Below, piece after piece: positions 17,990-27,412 of a stretch of DNA of 64,000 nt. Position numbers and translations under genes: made by a program. How positions within the stretch are numbered: the first letter of the stretch is position 1; every line of letters starts with the position of its first letter. The stretch comes from Cupriavidus sp. P-10 (GTDB lineage: Bacteria > Pseudomonadota > Gammaproteobacteria > Burkholderiales > Burkholderiaceae): positions 1,736,001-1,800,000 of the forward strand of contig NZ_AP025171.1 of assembly GCF_003402535.2 (NCBI RefSeq), in the 5' to 3' direction. The notes under the pieces are model-generated. The model was not told where the DNA came from and did no database searches. It saw only the letters and a list, made by a program, of their open reading frames with translations.

Positions 17990-20518
17990 TCAGAATCGAT
18001 AGGTCAGGTCGAACACGATGCGCAGCTCGCGCTCGCGCTGGCCGTCATAGGGCCGGCTGGTAGCGGTGACGGTGGCGCCCACGTCGAACACGTCGTTGGT
18101 GCGAAAGCGCTGGCCGTAGCCGAGCAGCAGAATCGCGCCGGTGCCGAAGCCTTGCTGGCTGTACGTGCCGGCGCCCGCCAGGAACTGCTGCTCCCAGGCG
18201 GTCTCGTAGCGGCGGTACAGCGTGTGCGTGAGCCGGGCCGACGGCAGCACCGTCAGGTCGGCGCGCGGGCTGTAGTACGACACGTCGGTGCGGCTGTTGC
18301 GCGAGCTCCACAGGTCCACCAGCAGGTCGGCCTTCAGGTGCGGCGCGGTGTAGATCCGCTGCACGCCGGCGATGCCGCCTTCGAGCCGGTCATTGCCGTC
18401 ACTGAAGTGCGACGGCGCCACCGTCAGCATCCACTCGCTGGCCTCGCTGGCGCGCCAGCGGCCGTAGACCTGCACGGTGTTGGCATAGACGCCATTGAGC
18501 AACGCCTGCAGCGGCGTCGCGGTCGAGCGCAGCGCGGCCGAGGCGCCGATGCGCCAGCGGTCATCCAGGTCATAGTCCACCGCCACCCGGCCGCCCTGCC
18601 GCACGCCATAGCCATACCAGTGCGTGGACAGCTCGGCCTCGACGGTCAGGTCGCGCACGCGCCGCTGCACGCCGGCGCGGGCCCAGCGGTAGTCGACACG
18701 CCCTTCGTCGAAGCGGCCGGTGGCATAGCCCACGCCGCCGAAGGCGCGCCAGTCATAGTGGATCGGCGGCGTGTACAGCACCGACTCGATGCCGAAGTTG
18801 CCGTCGCCCACCACCGGGCTGTCGTTGGCCAGGCCGCGATAGCCTTCGATGCGCAGTTCGGCCTTGTTGTGCACGGCCCATTCGCGCGCCAGGCGGCGGG
18901 CGGTCAGGTCCTCCGGGAAGCGAGCCAGGGTATCGTCGCGCAGCATTTCCGCCTGGCGCCATTCCTGCAGGTCGAGCGCGGCATGGCCCTGCTGCACTTC
19001 CACCGCGAGCGCGCGCGGCGCCAGCGCTTCGGCGGCCTTCAGTTCCTGTTCGGCGGCACGCGGCCAGCCGCGCGCCAGGTAGACATTGGCCAGGCCCGCG
19101 CGCAGGCCGGAATGGCCGGGCGCGTTGCGCACCAGGTCTTCCGTGCGCTGCTGGGCCTGCATGGTGTCATCGGCCTGCAGGCGCGCGCGCGTGGCGGTCT
19201 GCTCGGCGGACAGCCACAGGTCGTTCGGCTGCCGCGTCGGCTGGCCGCGCACCCAGAGCCATTGCGGCTGCTCGGTGCGGGCCTCGCTCACCACCTCGCC
19301 CGCGGGCTCGAAGGCTTCGGCTTCGGCGTTTGCGTAGTACAGGCCGGTCTGGGCCTTCAGGCGCGTTTCGGGGTCGAGACCGAGCGGATAGGCTTCGCGC
19401 ACCTGGCGGAACAACTCGGTGGCCTGTTCGGGGTGGCGCAGGTAGAGGTAGGCCGAGGCCACGTCGCCCAGCGCGTAGACGGGCACCGCAACGTCCTCGG
19501 CGCGCAGCGCCTCGTAGCTGTCGACCACGTCCTGCATGCGGAAGCGCGCGTGCAGCGCGCCGAGACGGTCGATGCGGGCGCGCCGGTACAGGGTCTCGCC
19601 TTGTCCTGCCTTCGCGCCCTGACCTTGCAGCACGGGCAGCAGCGCATCGTAGCGCGCCAGCGCGCGGTCGGCGATGGCAAAGCGCTCGGCTTCCATCCGC
19701 GTGGGCATGTCAGCCAGCCGCACCAGTTCGGCGGCGGCATCCAGTTCCAGCGTCTGCCGGGCCGCGCTATCGAACAGCGCCGGATGCTCGCCGGCAACGC
19801 GCAGCGCGGCATCGGCCAGCCCGGCACGCTGCAGCGCGGCCACGTATGCGCGCACGGCGTCGGCGCGTTTGGGTGCACGGGTGTAGGCCTGGTCGGCCTC
19901 GAACAGGGCCTCGTACGGTTCTCCGGCGCTGGCCTGCGCGTAGGCCAGCACCAGGCGGCTGTCGACGTCATCCGGCTGGCTGCGCACCAGTGCCTGGCCC
20001 GCTGCGACGGCTTCCGCGGCCTGGCCGCTGTCGGACAGCACCCCGACCTCGCCCAGCGCAAACACCGCCTCGTCGGGGAAACGCCGGCGGCCTTCGCGGT
20101 AGCGCGCCAGCGCCTCGTCCCAGCGCTTCTGGTCGCGCAGCGCGCCCGCCACCGCGGCCAGCACCTGCGGCGGCGCGGACCGCGCGACGCCCGCCTGCTC
20201 CAGTGCTCCGTAAGCGGCCAGCACCTCGCCGGGGCGCCCGGCCCAGCCGGCGATGATGATCCGGTCAAACGCCGCGCGCCGGTCCGAGGGAGCGCTGGCT
20301 ACGCGCTCGCGCAACATGGTCAGCGCACTGGCGTAGTCACCGGCGCGGGCGCGCTGGATCAGGGCATCGTATGCGGCGTCAGCCTGCGCGGGTGCCGGCA
20401 TGCAGCAAAGCGCTGCCGCCAGGCCCGCCGCGAGCCCGGCCGGCATGCGCCGGCGCAAGGTCTTGCGCCGGGCCGCACCGGTGCCGGCACGCGAAGGTTG
20501 CGTCATCAGTGAATCCAT
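17990..20518 (-). CDS. pgaA: PgaA-type poly-GlcNAc export porin
   Basis: This 842-residue protein has a cleavable signal (AALCCMPAPAQADA), a long TPR superhelix over roughly residues 45-520, and a C-terminal outer-membrane beta-barrel ending IVFDLTYRF with the terminal aromatic residue expected for Bam insertion. It would bind and export partially deacetylated poly-GlcNAc. The ATG at 20518 (AGACAGG 11 nt upstream) is chosen; the ATG at 20506 is an alternative. It is first gene of pgaABCD. Confidence 0.93.
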   Translation of the reverse strand: MDSLMTQPSRAGTGAARRKTLRRRMPAGLAAGLAAALCCMPAPAQADAAYDALIQRARAGDYASALTMLRERVASAPSDRRAAFDRIIIAGWAGRPGEVLAAYGALEQAGVARSAPPQVLAAVAGALRDQKRWDEALARYREGRRRFPDEAVFALGEVGVLSDSGQAAEAVAAGQALVRSQPDDVDSRLVLAYAQASAGEPYEALFEADQAYTRAPKRADAVRAYVAALQRAGLADAALRVAGEHPALFDSAARQTLELDAAAELVRLADMPTRMEAERFAIADRALARYDALLPVLQGQGAKAGQGETLYRRARIDRLGALHARFRMQDVVDSYEALRAEDVAVPVYALGDVASAYLYLRHPEQATELFRQVREAYPLGLDPETRLKAQTGLYYANAEAEAFEPAGEVVSEARTEQPQWLWVRGQPTRQPNDLWLSAEQTATRARLQADDTMQAQQRTEDLVRNAPGHSGLRAGLANVYLARGWPRAAEQELKAAEALAPRALAVEVQQGHAALDLQEWRQAEMLRDDTLARFPEDLTARRLAREWAVHNKAELRIEGYRGLANDSPVVGDGNFGIESVLYTPPIHYDWRAFGGVGYATGRFDEGRVDYRWARAGVQRRVRDLTVEAELSTHWYGYGVRQGGRVAVDYDLDDRWRIGASAALRSTATPLQALLNGVYANTVQVYGRWRASEASEWMLTVAPSHFSDGNDRLEGGIAGVQRIYTAPHLKADLLVDLWSSRNSRTDVSYYSPRADLTVLPSARLTHTLYRRYETAWEQQFLAGAGTYSQQGFGTGAILLLGYGQRFRTNDVFDVGATVTATSRPYDGQRERELRIVFDLTYRF

Positions 20519-21426
20519 GGGATTCGCAGCCTGTCTCTTGTTATGCCCGAGCGCCGGCCCGCCTGCTGGAAGCGTGCGCGCGCCTGGGGTCCGTTATCGG
20601 CAGATGACATGCGGCACGGAGACACGGAACCCGATCGGGCCTGGCCGCAGGAGAGAGAGGCGGCAGGACAGCCCTACGGGATCCGGCGGGCACCGAGGAA
20701 CCACGCCGGATGGCCAGCCCGCGATGGGCATGGCGTCGTGCAGACGCTACCGCCGCCTGGGGCGGGGTGCGTTGTCGCAAATCGGGGGGAATTGTAAGCG
20801 CTGTTTAGCGCTGCAAATCGTTAACATTCGCAAACGAATTTACAACTTGCTTCGAATTCCAGGTGCGAATTCTGTTCGCAATCCGCGATACAGGGCAATA
20901 CCCGTTCGGGGGAAACATTACACACTTTTTACCGGCTTGCCTTGTCCGGCCTGGCTTGGCGCCGCGCGGGCCGCAGGGTGAGGCGGGGGTTTTGAGGCGG
21001 GTTTTCCGCGAACTTAGGTAATGGCCGACATAACCCATGCTCCCGAATATCTTTTCTATTTCGCGAGCCGGCAAATGTCCCTAATTCCATAACTCAACCA
21101 AATGGCGGATTTATGAACGATTAAATGCCGGCCGTGGGGCGGCGGCCAACCACCTGGCCCGCGTGACCGAGTAGGCAGCGGCGTCCATCTCCTGGCCGGG
21201 GACGACGCCAGCCACTTCGGCCAGCCCGCCACTTTGTATCGCACTGTATCTGGCGCGGTCCCGGACATGAAATGTTGCATTCCGGCGCTGCGGGGAAACA
21301 AGCGGGATACGCGTGGGCGCTCCAATGCGGTCATCGACCCAACCGGAGCCCGACGATGCCCGCCTGCCCTGCCCTGCCTGCCTGTGTTGCGCGGTGTGCC
21401 GCGCCGCACTCCCGCCGGAGCCGCCA
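20519..21426. other. pga upstream region, no gene seen
   Basis: These 908 bp separate pgaA from the divergent CcdA-like gene. I see no supported gene. Around 20799-20890 the sequence is AT-richer and full of small symmetric elements: two AGCGCT palindromes 4 bp apart (20799-20814), ATTCG-CAAA-CGAAT (20826-20839) and further TTCGAA/TTCGC motifs. These are plausible regulator sites for the pga promoter, but no binding protein can be named. Confidence 0.5.
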
Positions 21427-22119
21427 ATGATCGACGCGCTGCTCGCCTTCCTTGCCGGCGTGCTGACGATCGCATCGCCGTGCGTGCTGCCGGTGCTGCC
21501 GATGCTGCTCGGCGCCTCCCTCGGCCAATCCGACCGCTTGCGCCCGCTGGCCATCGCGCTGGGCTTCGTGGCCGCGTTCTCGGCATTCGGCATTGCCTTC
21601 GGCGCGCTGTCCAGCGCCTTTAGCGATGCCCATGGCGTGGTGCGCAACGCCGCCATCCTGATCCTGCTGGTGACCGGACTGGCGCGGCTGTGGCCCGCCG
21701 GGTTCGCGCGGCTGGCCGGGCCGTTCGGCGGCATGGCCGAGCGCCTGGCGGACAGGTTCGGCAGCGTGGGCGGCAGCGGCATGGCCGGCGGCTTCGTGCT
21801 GGGCATGTCGCTGGGCGTGGTCTGGACCCCGTGCGCCGGGCCGGTGCTGGCGTCGATCCTGGCGCTGGTGGCCAAGGCCCAGGACCTGCGGCGCGCCACC
21901 GCGCTGCTGGGGGTGTATGCCGCCGGCGCGGCCATCCCGATGCTGCTGATCGCCTACGGCGGCCAGTTCGCCACCACCCATGTGCGCCGGCTGGCGCGCC
22001 ACACCCAGCGGCTGCAGCAAGGCTTCGGCGCGCTGGTGGTGGCCACGGCCATCGCCATGTATTTCCAGTACGACACCCTCGCCGTCGCGTGGCTGACGTC
22101 GCTGGTTTCCTTCACCTGA
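21427..22119 (+). CDS. CcdA/DsbD-type thiol-disulfide transmembrane protein
   Basis: This 230-residue, roughly six-helix protein carries the two redox cysteines of the CcdA/DsbD core: Cys19 in SPCVLPVLP and Cys136 in TPCAGPVL. It moves electrons from cytosolic thioredoxin across the membrane. The ATG at 21427 follows GGAG at 8 nt. The next gene encodes a periplasmic thioredoxin-like partner, so together they make a split version of the DipZ-type protein. It may serve cytochrome c maturation or oxidative repair. Confidence 0.9.
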   Translation: MIDALLAFLAGVLTIASPCVLPVLPMLLGASLGQSDRLRPLAIALGFVAAFSAFGIAFGALSSAFSDAHGVVRNAAILILLVTGLARLWPAGFARLAGPFGGMAERLADRFGSVGGSGMAGGFVLGMSLGVVWTPCAGPVLASILALVAKAQDLRRATALLGVYAAGAAIPMLLIAYGGQFATTHVRRLARHTQRLQQGFGALVVATAIAMYFQYDTLAVAWLTSLVSFT

Positions 22120-22166
22120 ATCCCCTGGCTGAATCCTTCCCGACTGTCCGACACGGAGACTGCACC

Positions 22167-22697
22167 ATGCACCGCATCCTGCGCACCCTGCTTGCCACCA
22201 CCGCCATCCTCGCCGCCACCCACGGAGCCCCCGCTTCCGCCGCGCCGGCGGACTTCGGCAAGGCCCCCGAATTCACCGGCATCGAGAAATGGCTCAACTC
22301 CGAACCGCTGACCCTTGCCGGCCTGCGCGGCAAGGTCGTGCTGGTCGATTTCTGGACCTACGACTGCATCAACTGCATCCGCACCCTGCCCCATGTGCGC
22401 CAGTGGTACGACAAATACCGCGACAAGGGCCTGGTGGTGGTCGGCGTGCATACGCCCGAGTTCGGCTTCGAGAAGTCCACCGCCAATGTCCAGGCCGCGA
22501 TCAAGCGCTTCGACATCCGCTACCCGGTGGCGCAGGACAACATGTATGCAACCTGGAATGCCTGGCGCAACCAGTACTGGCCCGCGCTGTACCTCGTAGA
22601 TGCCGGCGGCAACGTCGTCTACAAACACTTCGGCGAAGGCAACTATGCCCAGACCGAGGCGGCCATCCAGAAGGCCCTGGCTGCCGCCAGGCCCTGA
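22167..22697 (+). CDS. TlpA-like periplasmic thioredoxin-family protein
   Basis: This 176-residue protein has a cleavable signal (ILAATHGAPASAAPA) and a thioredoxin-like domain with the active site CINC (Cys67 and Cys70) in DFWTYDCINCIRTLP. That sequence is typical of the C-terminal domain of DipZ/TlpA-like proteins rather than of DsbE. It is 47 bp downstream of the CcdA-like gene, its likely electron donor. The target protein is unknown. Confidence 0.9.
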   Translation: MHRILRTLLATTAILAATHGAPASAAPADFGKAPEFTGIEKWLNSEPLTLAGLRGKVVLVDFWTYDCINCIRTLPHVRQWYDKYRDKGLVVVGVHTPEFGFEKSTANVQAAIKRFDIRYPVAQDNMYATWNAWRNQYWPALYLVDAGGNVVYKHFGEGNYAQTEAAIQKALAAARP

Positions 22698-23002
22698 CCC
22701 CTCCGGCGCGCGTTCGCGCGCCTGCTTTCCTCTCTCTTGCCGTCCATGGCGACGGCACCCCTCCTGGCACGCCACCCATTCCGGCCGAGCTTGCCGGCCC
22801 ACCCCGAGTCCTTTCGGATATTTCCTAGGGTGGCACCAAGGGGGCCTCCATACACTGCCCCTTGTCCCCGCCACGCCCGGACCTGGCAAGGCCACAGCGG
22901 CCTGCCGGGGGCGCGGCGGGACAGGGCGAGCAGCCCGCTTCTGCAGCGCACCGACAGGTTGCCGCGGCTGCCGCCGGTCCATCAACCCTCGACAAAGCCA
23001 TC
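22698..23002. other. Upstream region of the fimbrial operon
   Basis: This 305-bp stretch holds no supported gene. It must contain the pilin promoter. I could not pick a convincing -35/-10 pair. Confidence 0.4.
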
Positions 23003-23551
23003 ATGACGCAAACCAAGCTTTTCGCCGCTCTCCTCCTGGCCGGGACCGCACTGGGCGCGCAGTACGCCCATGCCGCCGACGGCACCATCACCTTCAACGG
23101 CATGGTCACCGCGCAGACCTGCACCATCAACGGCAACGGCAGCGGCAGCAAGAACTTCAGCGTGAACCTGCCGACGGTTTCGGCCTCGACACTGCAGGGC
23201 GCCTCCACGGCCGGCCGCACGCCGTTCTCCATTGCGCTGACCAACTGCACGCCGACGTCGGGCAACGTGCATACGTTCTTCGAGTCCGGCGCCACCACCG
23301 ACCTGAGCACCGGCAACCTGATCCTCGACAGCGGCCCGGCACCGGTTGCCACCAACGTGCAGATCGGCCTGCTGAACGCCGACGCTTCGCCGATCAAGGC
23401 AGGCTTCGCCGATGCCCAGCAGAACTCCAAGGCCGTGGCGCTGAACAACGGCGCCGCCACGCTGCAGTACTACGCCCAGTACGTGTCGACCGGCAACGCC
23501 GGCGCCGGCTCGGCCAATTCGAGCGTGATGTACACCATCGCCTACGAATAA
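23003..23551 (+). CDS. Type 1-like fimbrial major subunit (pilin)
   Basis: This 182-residue pilin has a signal peptide ending AHAADGTITF. Cys40 and Cys82 would form the usual N-terminal disulfide, and the C-terminus SSVMYTIAYE shows the penultimate tyrosine of the beta-strand that is donated to the chaperone and usher. It is exported, folded by the next gene's chaperone and assembled through the usher. It is the only pilin in the cluster and no tip adhesin is present. A pair of hairpins follows it. Confidence 0.92.
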   Translation: MTQTKLFAALLLAGTALGAQYAHAADGTITFNGMVTAQTCTINGNGSGSKNFSVNLPTVSASTLQGASTAGRTPFSIALTNCTPTSGNVHTFFESGATTDLSTGNLILDSGPAPVATNVQIGLLNADASPIKAGFADAQQNSKAVALNNGAATLQYYAQYVSTGNAGAGSANSSVMYTIAYE

Positions 23552-23566
23552 GCCGTCACGGCGCTA

Positions 23567-23613
23567 CCGCGGAGCGTGTTACCGGCCGCTCCGCGGCTTG
23601 CCAGGCAAGCCGC
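23567..23613 (+). promoter_or_regulatory. Two overlapping, mutually exclusive hairpins between pilin and chaperone genes
   Basis: Hairpin one has 10-bp perfect arms CCGCGGAGCG and CGCTCCGCGG (23567-23596). Hairpin two has 10-bp arms GCGGCTTGCC and GGCAAGCCGC around one central base (23593-23613). They share 4 bases, so both cannot be complete. There is no T-run. Such structures in fimbrial operons commonly protect or shorten the mRNA so that pilin is made in excess of chaperone and usher. Confidence 0.6.
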
Positions 23614-23643
23614 CGGTCATGACGCACCGATGCCGCCAATCCA

Positions 23644-24441
23644 ATGACATCGACCTTCAAGACTCTCGTTGCCGGCTGCGCCTGCGCCGTTTCGCTCATG
23701 GGCGCACTGCCCGCGCAGGCTTCAGTGGTGATCGCGGGCACCCGGGTCATCTACCACGCCACCGATGCCGAGGTGACCATCAAGCTTTCCAACGAAGGGC
23801 AGACACCTGCGCTGACGCAATCGTGGATCGACAGCGGCGACCTGCGCGCGGCGCCATCGGCGATCGACGTGCCGTTCATGCTGACGCCGCCGGTGTCGCG
23901 CATCGATCCCGGCAAGGCCCAGACGCTGCGCATCGTCTATACCGGCGAACCCCTGCCGCAGGATCGGGAGTCCGTGTTCTGGCTCAACGTGCTGGAAGTG
24001 CCGCCGCGGCCCGCTGCCGAGGACGCCGACAGCAACAAGCTGCAACTGGCGTTCCGCTCGCGCATCAAGCTGTTCTTCCGGCCGTCCGGCCTCAAGGACA
24101 GCGCCGCCGATGCGCCGGCGGCGATCCGCTGGCGCATGACGCGCGCCGGTTCCCATGCCGCACTGGAAGCGCATAACCCGACCGCGTACCACGTCTCCTT
24201 CTCCGGTGTGGAACTGCTTGGCGGCGGCAAGACCGCCAGGTCCGAGGACGGCAGCATGGTCGCGCCTGGCAAGACCGCCATCTTCCAACTGGCCGGCGAT
24301 GCCATGTCAGGCGCGGACAGCAAGGTGCGCTACCGCGCGATCAGCGACTACGGCGGCGAGATCACCGGCGAAGCAATGCTGGACACGTCCGTGCCAGCCG
24401 AGCCGCCTGCGCCGTCCAAGCAAGACACCCATCAGCCTTAG
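23644..24441 (+). CDS. Fimbrial periplasmic chaperone (FimC/PapD family)
   Basis: This 265-residue chaperone has a signal ending LPAQASVVIAGTRVIY. It shows the two-domain Ig-like pattern: DPGKAQTLRIVY, then the hallmark ESVFWLNVLEVPP near residue 110 and LAFRSRIKLFFRP. It would cap the pilin subunit by donor-strand complementation. The tail after about residue 245 is Pro-rich and longer than usual. It sits between pilin and usher genes. Confidence 0.93.
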   Translation: MTSTFKTLVAGCACAVSLMGALPAQASVVIAGTRVIYHATDAEVTIKLSNEGQTPALTQSWIDSGDLRAAPSAIDVPFMLTPPVSRIDPGKAQTLRIVYTGEPLPQDRESVFWLNVLEVPPRPAAEDADSNKLQLAFRSRIKLFFRPSGLKDSAADAPAAIRWRMTRAGSHAALEAHNPTAYHVSFSGVELLGGGKTARSEDGSMVAPGKTAIFQLAGDAMSGADSKVRYRAISDYGGEITGEAMLDTSVPAEPPAPSKQDTHQP

Positions 24442-24601
24442 CGGCCCTCCTGTACGGGTGCGCCGGGTTTCCGGCCCGGCCCACCCGAACCCTCCCCTCC
24501 CGCCCGACGATGCCGCCTACGCGGCAGGGCCCGCTGTTGCCCGCGGCTGGCATGCGGATCGTCCGCGGCTTGCCCGCGGGCCGGCACTGACAGCAACGAG
24601 C

Positions 24602-27217
24602 ATGCAAACATTCCCTCCTATTCCTTCCAGGCTGCGCCCGGCAAGCGCGGTGGCATTGTCTCTGCTCGCCAGCGTCGGCACTTTCGCCGCCAAGCCTGGC
24701 ATGGCCGTCACAGCGGCCGCGGCGGCAGCTGCGGCTACAGCGGCCACAGCCGCCGGCGGCGCGCCGCTGGTCGCCGAGGTCGACTTCAACGACACCTTCC
24801 TGCGGCAGCCGGGCGGCGCCCGCCTTGACCTCAGCCGTTTCAACCAGGGCAACCCGGCCGCGCCCGGCGAATACCGCGCCGACCTCTACGTGAACCAGGT
24901 CTGGCTGGGCCGCGCGCCGGTGCTGATGAAGCAGGTCGGCGACGACCCGCGCAATGTCCAGCCGTGCCTCGACCGGGGACTGCTGGAGCGCATCGGCGTG
25001 GACCTACACAAGCTTGCGCCCGAGGCCGCCGCGAGGCTGGAGGACGCGCATGCCTGCGCGCCGTTGCCCGAGCTGGTGCCCGATGCAAGCGCCATCTTCG
25101 ACAATGGCGAACAGCGTCTCGATGTGTCGGTGCCGCAGGCTTCGATGGTGCGGCAGGCGCGGGGCTACGTCGATCCACGCTACTGGGATGACGGCGTGCC
25201 TGCCGCGCGCCTGCAATACATGGGCAACGTCTACCACCTGGATAGCGCCGGCCTGTCCAGCACGCAGGCGTACCTGGGGCTGAACGCCGGCTTCAACGTC
25301 GGTCCATGGCGCTTCCGCCACGTCGGCAACCTGACGCGCGACGAATGGGCGGGCACGCATTACCAGAGCGTGCAGACCAGCCTGCAGCGCGCGATCGCAC
25401 CGCTGCGCAGCCAGCTCACCTTCGGCGATGCCTTCACCGACGGGGTCATGTTCGACAGCGTCGGCTTCCGCGGCGTGCAGCTGGCCACCGACGACCGCAT
25501 GTATCCCGAATCGCAGCGCGGCTACGCGCCGACCGTGCACGGCATCGCCAACAGCAACGCGCGCGTGCAGGTGCGGCAGAACGGCAACCTGCTGTACGAA
25601 ACCACGGTCGCGCCCGGCCCCTTCGAGATCAACGACCTCTACCCGACCGGCTACGGCGGCGACCTGGAAGTGCTGGTGACCGAGGCCGACGGCAGCGTGC
25701 ACAGCTCGCGCGTGCCCTACGCCGCCGCGGTCAACGCCTTGCGCCCCGGCGTGACCCGCTACAGCGTCACCGCCGGGCAGTACCGCAACAACGCCGTGCA
25801 CGGCACGCCGATGATGGTGCAGGCCACGGTACAGCACGGTTTCACCAACCTTGTGACCGGCTATGGCGGTGTGACGGCGGCGCGCGACTATGCCGCCGCG
25901 GTCGCCGGCATTGCGCTGAACACCGACCTGGGCGCAATCGGCGCCGACCTGACCCAGGCTTACGCGCGCCTGCCCAACCAGGCCAGCCGCAACGGCCAGA
26001 GCCTGCGGCTGTCGTATAGCAAGCTGCTGCTGCCGACCAGCACCAACCTGACGCTGGCTGCCTACCGTTATTCCAGCAGCGGCTTCCTCAGCCTGACCGA
26101 CGCCGTGGCGCTACACGAACTGGACAGCCGCAACCTGGCATACCTGTCGAACGGCGTCACGCGCGGGCGGCTGCAGGTCACGATCAGCCAGGCACTGGCG
26201 CCGGGATACGGCAACGTGTTCCTGGCCGGCTCGGTGCAGGACTACTGGAACCGTGACGGCACCGACACCCAGTTCCAGTTCGGCTACAACAACGTCTACA
26301 AGCGCATCAGCTACGGTGTGACCGCCGCCCGGCAGTTCAACGTCGGCGTAGGCCGCTGGGAAAACCGGGTCATGCTGAATGTCGGCGTCCCGCTCGGCAC
26401 CAGCCAGCATGCACCCTACGCGCTGACCAGCTTCAGCCGCGACTCGCGCGGCAGCACCACCTTGCAGGAATCGGTCACGGGCACACTGGGCGTCGACAAT
26501 GCCTTCAGCTATGGCGTGAACGCCGGCTATATCGGTGGCGGCGGCGCGCGCGACAGCGCCAGCGTCGGCGCCAATGCCAGCTATGCGTCGCCGATGGCCA
26601 CGCTGACCGCCAATGCCAGCACCAGCCGCGACTACACCCAGGCCGGGCTGGGCCTGAGCGGCGGCATCGTGGCCTACGCCGGCGGTGTCGCCTTTACGCC
26701 GACGGTAGGCGACACCATGGCCATCATCGAGGCTGGCGATGCCGCCGGTGCGCGCATCACCAACGGCAGCGGGCTGCGCATCGACCCGTGGGGCCATGCG
26801 ATCGTGCCGACGCTGACGCCGTTCGCCAGCAACCAGGTCGAAATCGATCCCAAGGGACTCCCACTCAGCGTCGAACTCAAGGCCACGCAGCAACACGTGG
26901 CGCCGACCTCGGGCGCCGTCGTCAGGATGGCCTTTGAAACGGTCAATGCCGGCCGCAGCGCGCTGGTCCGTTCCACGGGCGCAGATGGCACCCCGGTGCC
27001 CTTTGGCGCGCAGGTATTCGACGCGCTGGGCAACGAACTCGGCACGGTCGGCCAGGGCGGGCGCGCGATCGTGCGCGGGCTGCACGAAGACCAGGGCCGC
27101 CTGACGGTGACATGGGGCAAGGGCGCAGCCGAATCCTGCGCCTTCGACTATGCGGTCACGGACGGCCAGCGCAGCGACGCGCCCTGGCTGCTGCTGCCGG
27201 ACAGCCAATGCCGGTGA
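24602..27217 (+). CDS. Outer-membrane fimbrial usher (FimD/PapC family)
   Basis: This 871-residue usher follows the family plan: signal, an N-terminal chaperone-binding domain with VDFNDTFLRQ, a 24-strand barrel with plug (blocks such as APTVHGIANSNARVQVRQNG and APGPFEINDLYPTGYGGDL), and C-terminal domains ending in an SCAFDY block. The leader is followed by an unusual 30-residue Ala-rich stretch (AVTAAAAAAAATAATAAGGA). The ATG at 24602 is chosen because the signal starts there, although its ribosome site is weak. The 160-bp gap before it is longer than usual for such operons. Confidence 0.94.
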   Translation: MQTFPPIPSRLRPASAVALSLLASVGTFAAKPGMAVTAAAAAAAATAATAAGGAPLVAEVDFNDTFLRQPGGARLDLSRFNQGNPAAPGEYRADLYVNQVWLGRAPVLMKQVGDDPRNVQPCLDRGLLERIGVDLHKLAPEAAARLEDAHACAPLPELVPDASAIFDNGEQRLDVSVPQASMVRQARGYVDPRYWDDGVPAARLQYMGNVYHLDSAGLSSTQAYLGLNAGFNVGPWRFRHVGNLTRDEWAGTHYQSVQTSLQRAIAPLRSQLTFGDAFTDGVMFDSVGFRGVQLATDDRMYPESQRGYAPTVHGIANSNARVQVRQNGNLLYETTVAPGPFEINDLYPTGYGGDLEVLVTEADGSVHSSRVPYAAAVNALRPGVTRYSVTAGQYRNNAVHGTPMMVQATVQHGFTNLVTGYGGVTAARDYAAAVAGIALNTDLGAIGADLTQAYARLPNQASRNGQSLRLSYSKLLLPTSTNLTLAAYRYSSSGFLSLTDAVALHELDSRNLAYLSNGVTRGRLQVTISQALAPGYGNVFLAGSVQDYWNRDGTDTQFQFGYNNVYKRISYGVTAARQFNVGVGRWENRVMLNVGVPLGTSQHAPYALTSFSRDSRGSTTLQESVTGTLGVDNAFSYGVNAGYIGGGGARDSASVGANASYASPMATLTANASTSRDYTQAGLGLSGGIVAYAGGVAFTPTVGDTMAIIEAGDAAGARITNGSGLRIDPWGHAIVPTLTPFASNQVEIDPKGLPLSVELKATQQHVAPTSGAVVRMAFETVNAGRSALVRSTGADGTPVPFGAQVFDALGNELGTVGQGGRAIVRGLHEDQGRLTVTWGKGAAESCAFDYAVTDGQRSDAPWLLLPDSQCR

Positions 27218-27412
27218 GGTCACGTCGGGAGGAGCCCGGGAGCCAGCACAGGAGGGAACAGGAGGCAATGCAGGAGCCGTTTCGGATAAATCCGATGCAT
27301 CGACATCGCGGGCAAACCTATCTTCTTGAAGAAGTCAACGCGGCATGGAAAGCCGCTACAGCGCCGCACGTCTTTGATCATCGGTTTTGCCGATTCTTGG
27401 GATACCCCAGCA

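Noticed and set aside
17816..20512. 898-residue open frame opposite pgaA
   Set aside because: pgaA on the other strand has clear TPR and barrel features; the opposite frame has low-complexity composition.
20805..21074. 89-residue minus-strand frame upstream of pgaA
   Set aside because: It lacks a ribosome site and family features and lies in the promoter-like, AT-richer region.
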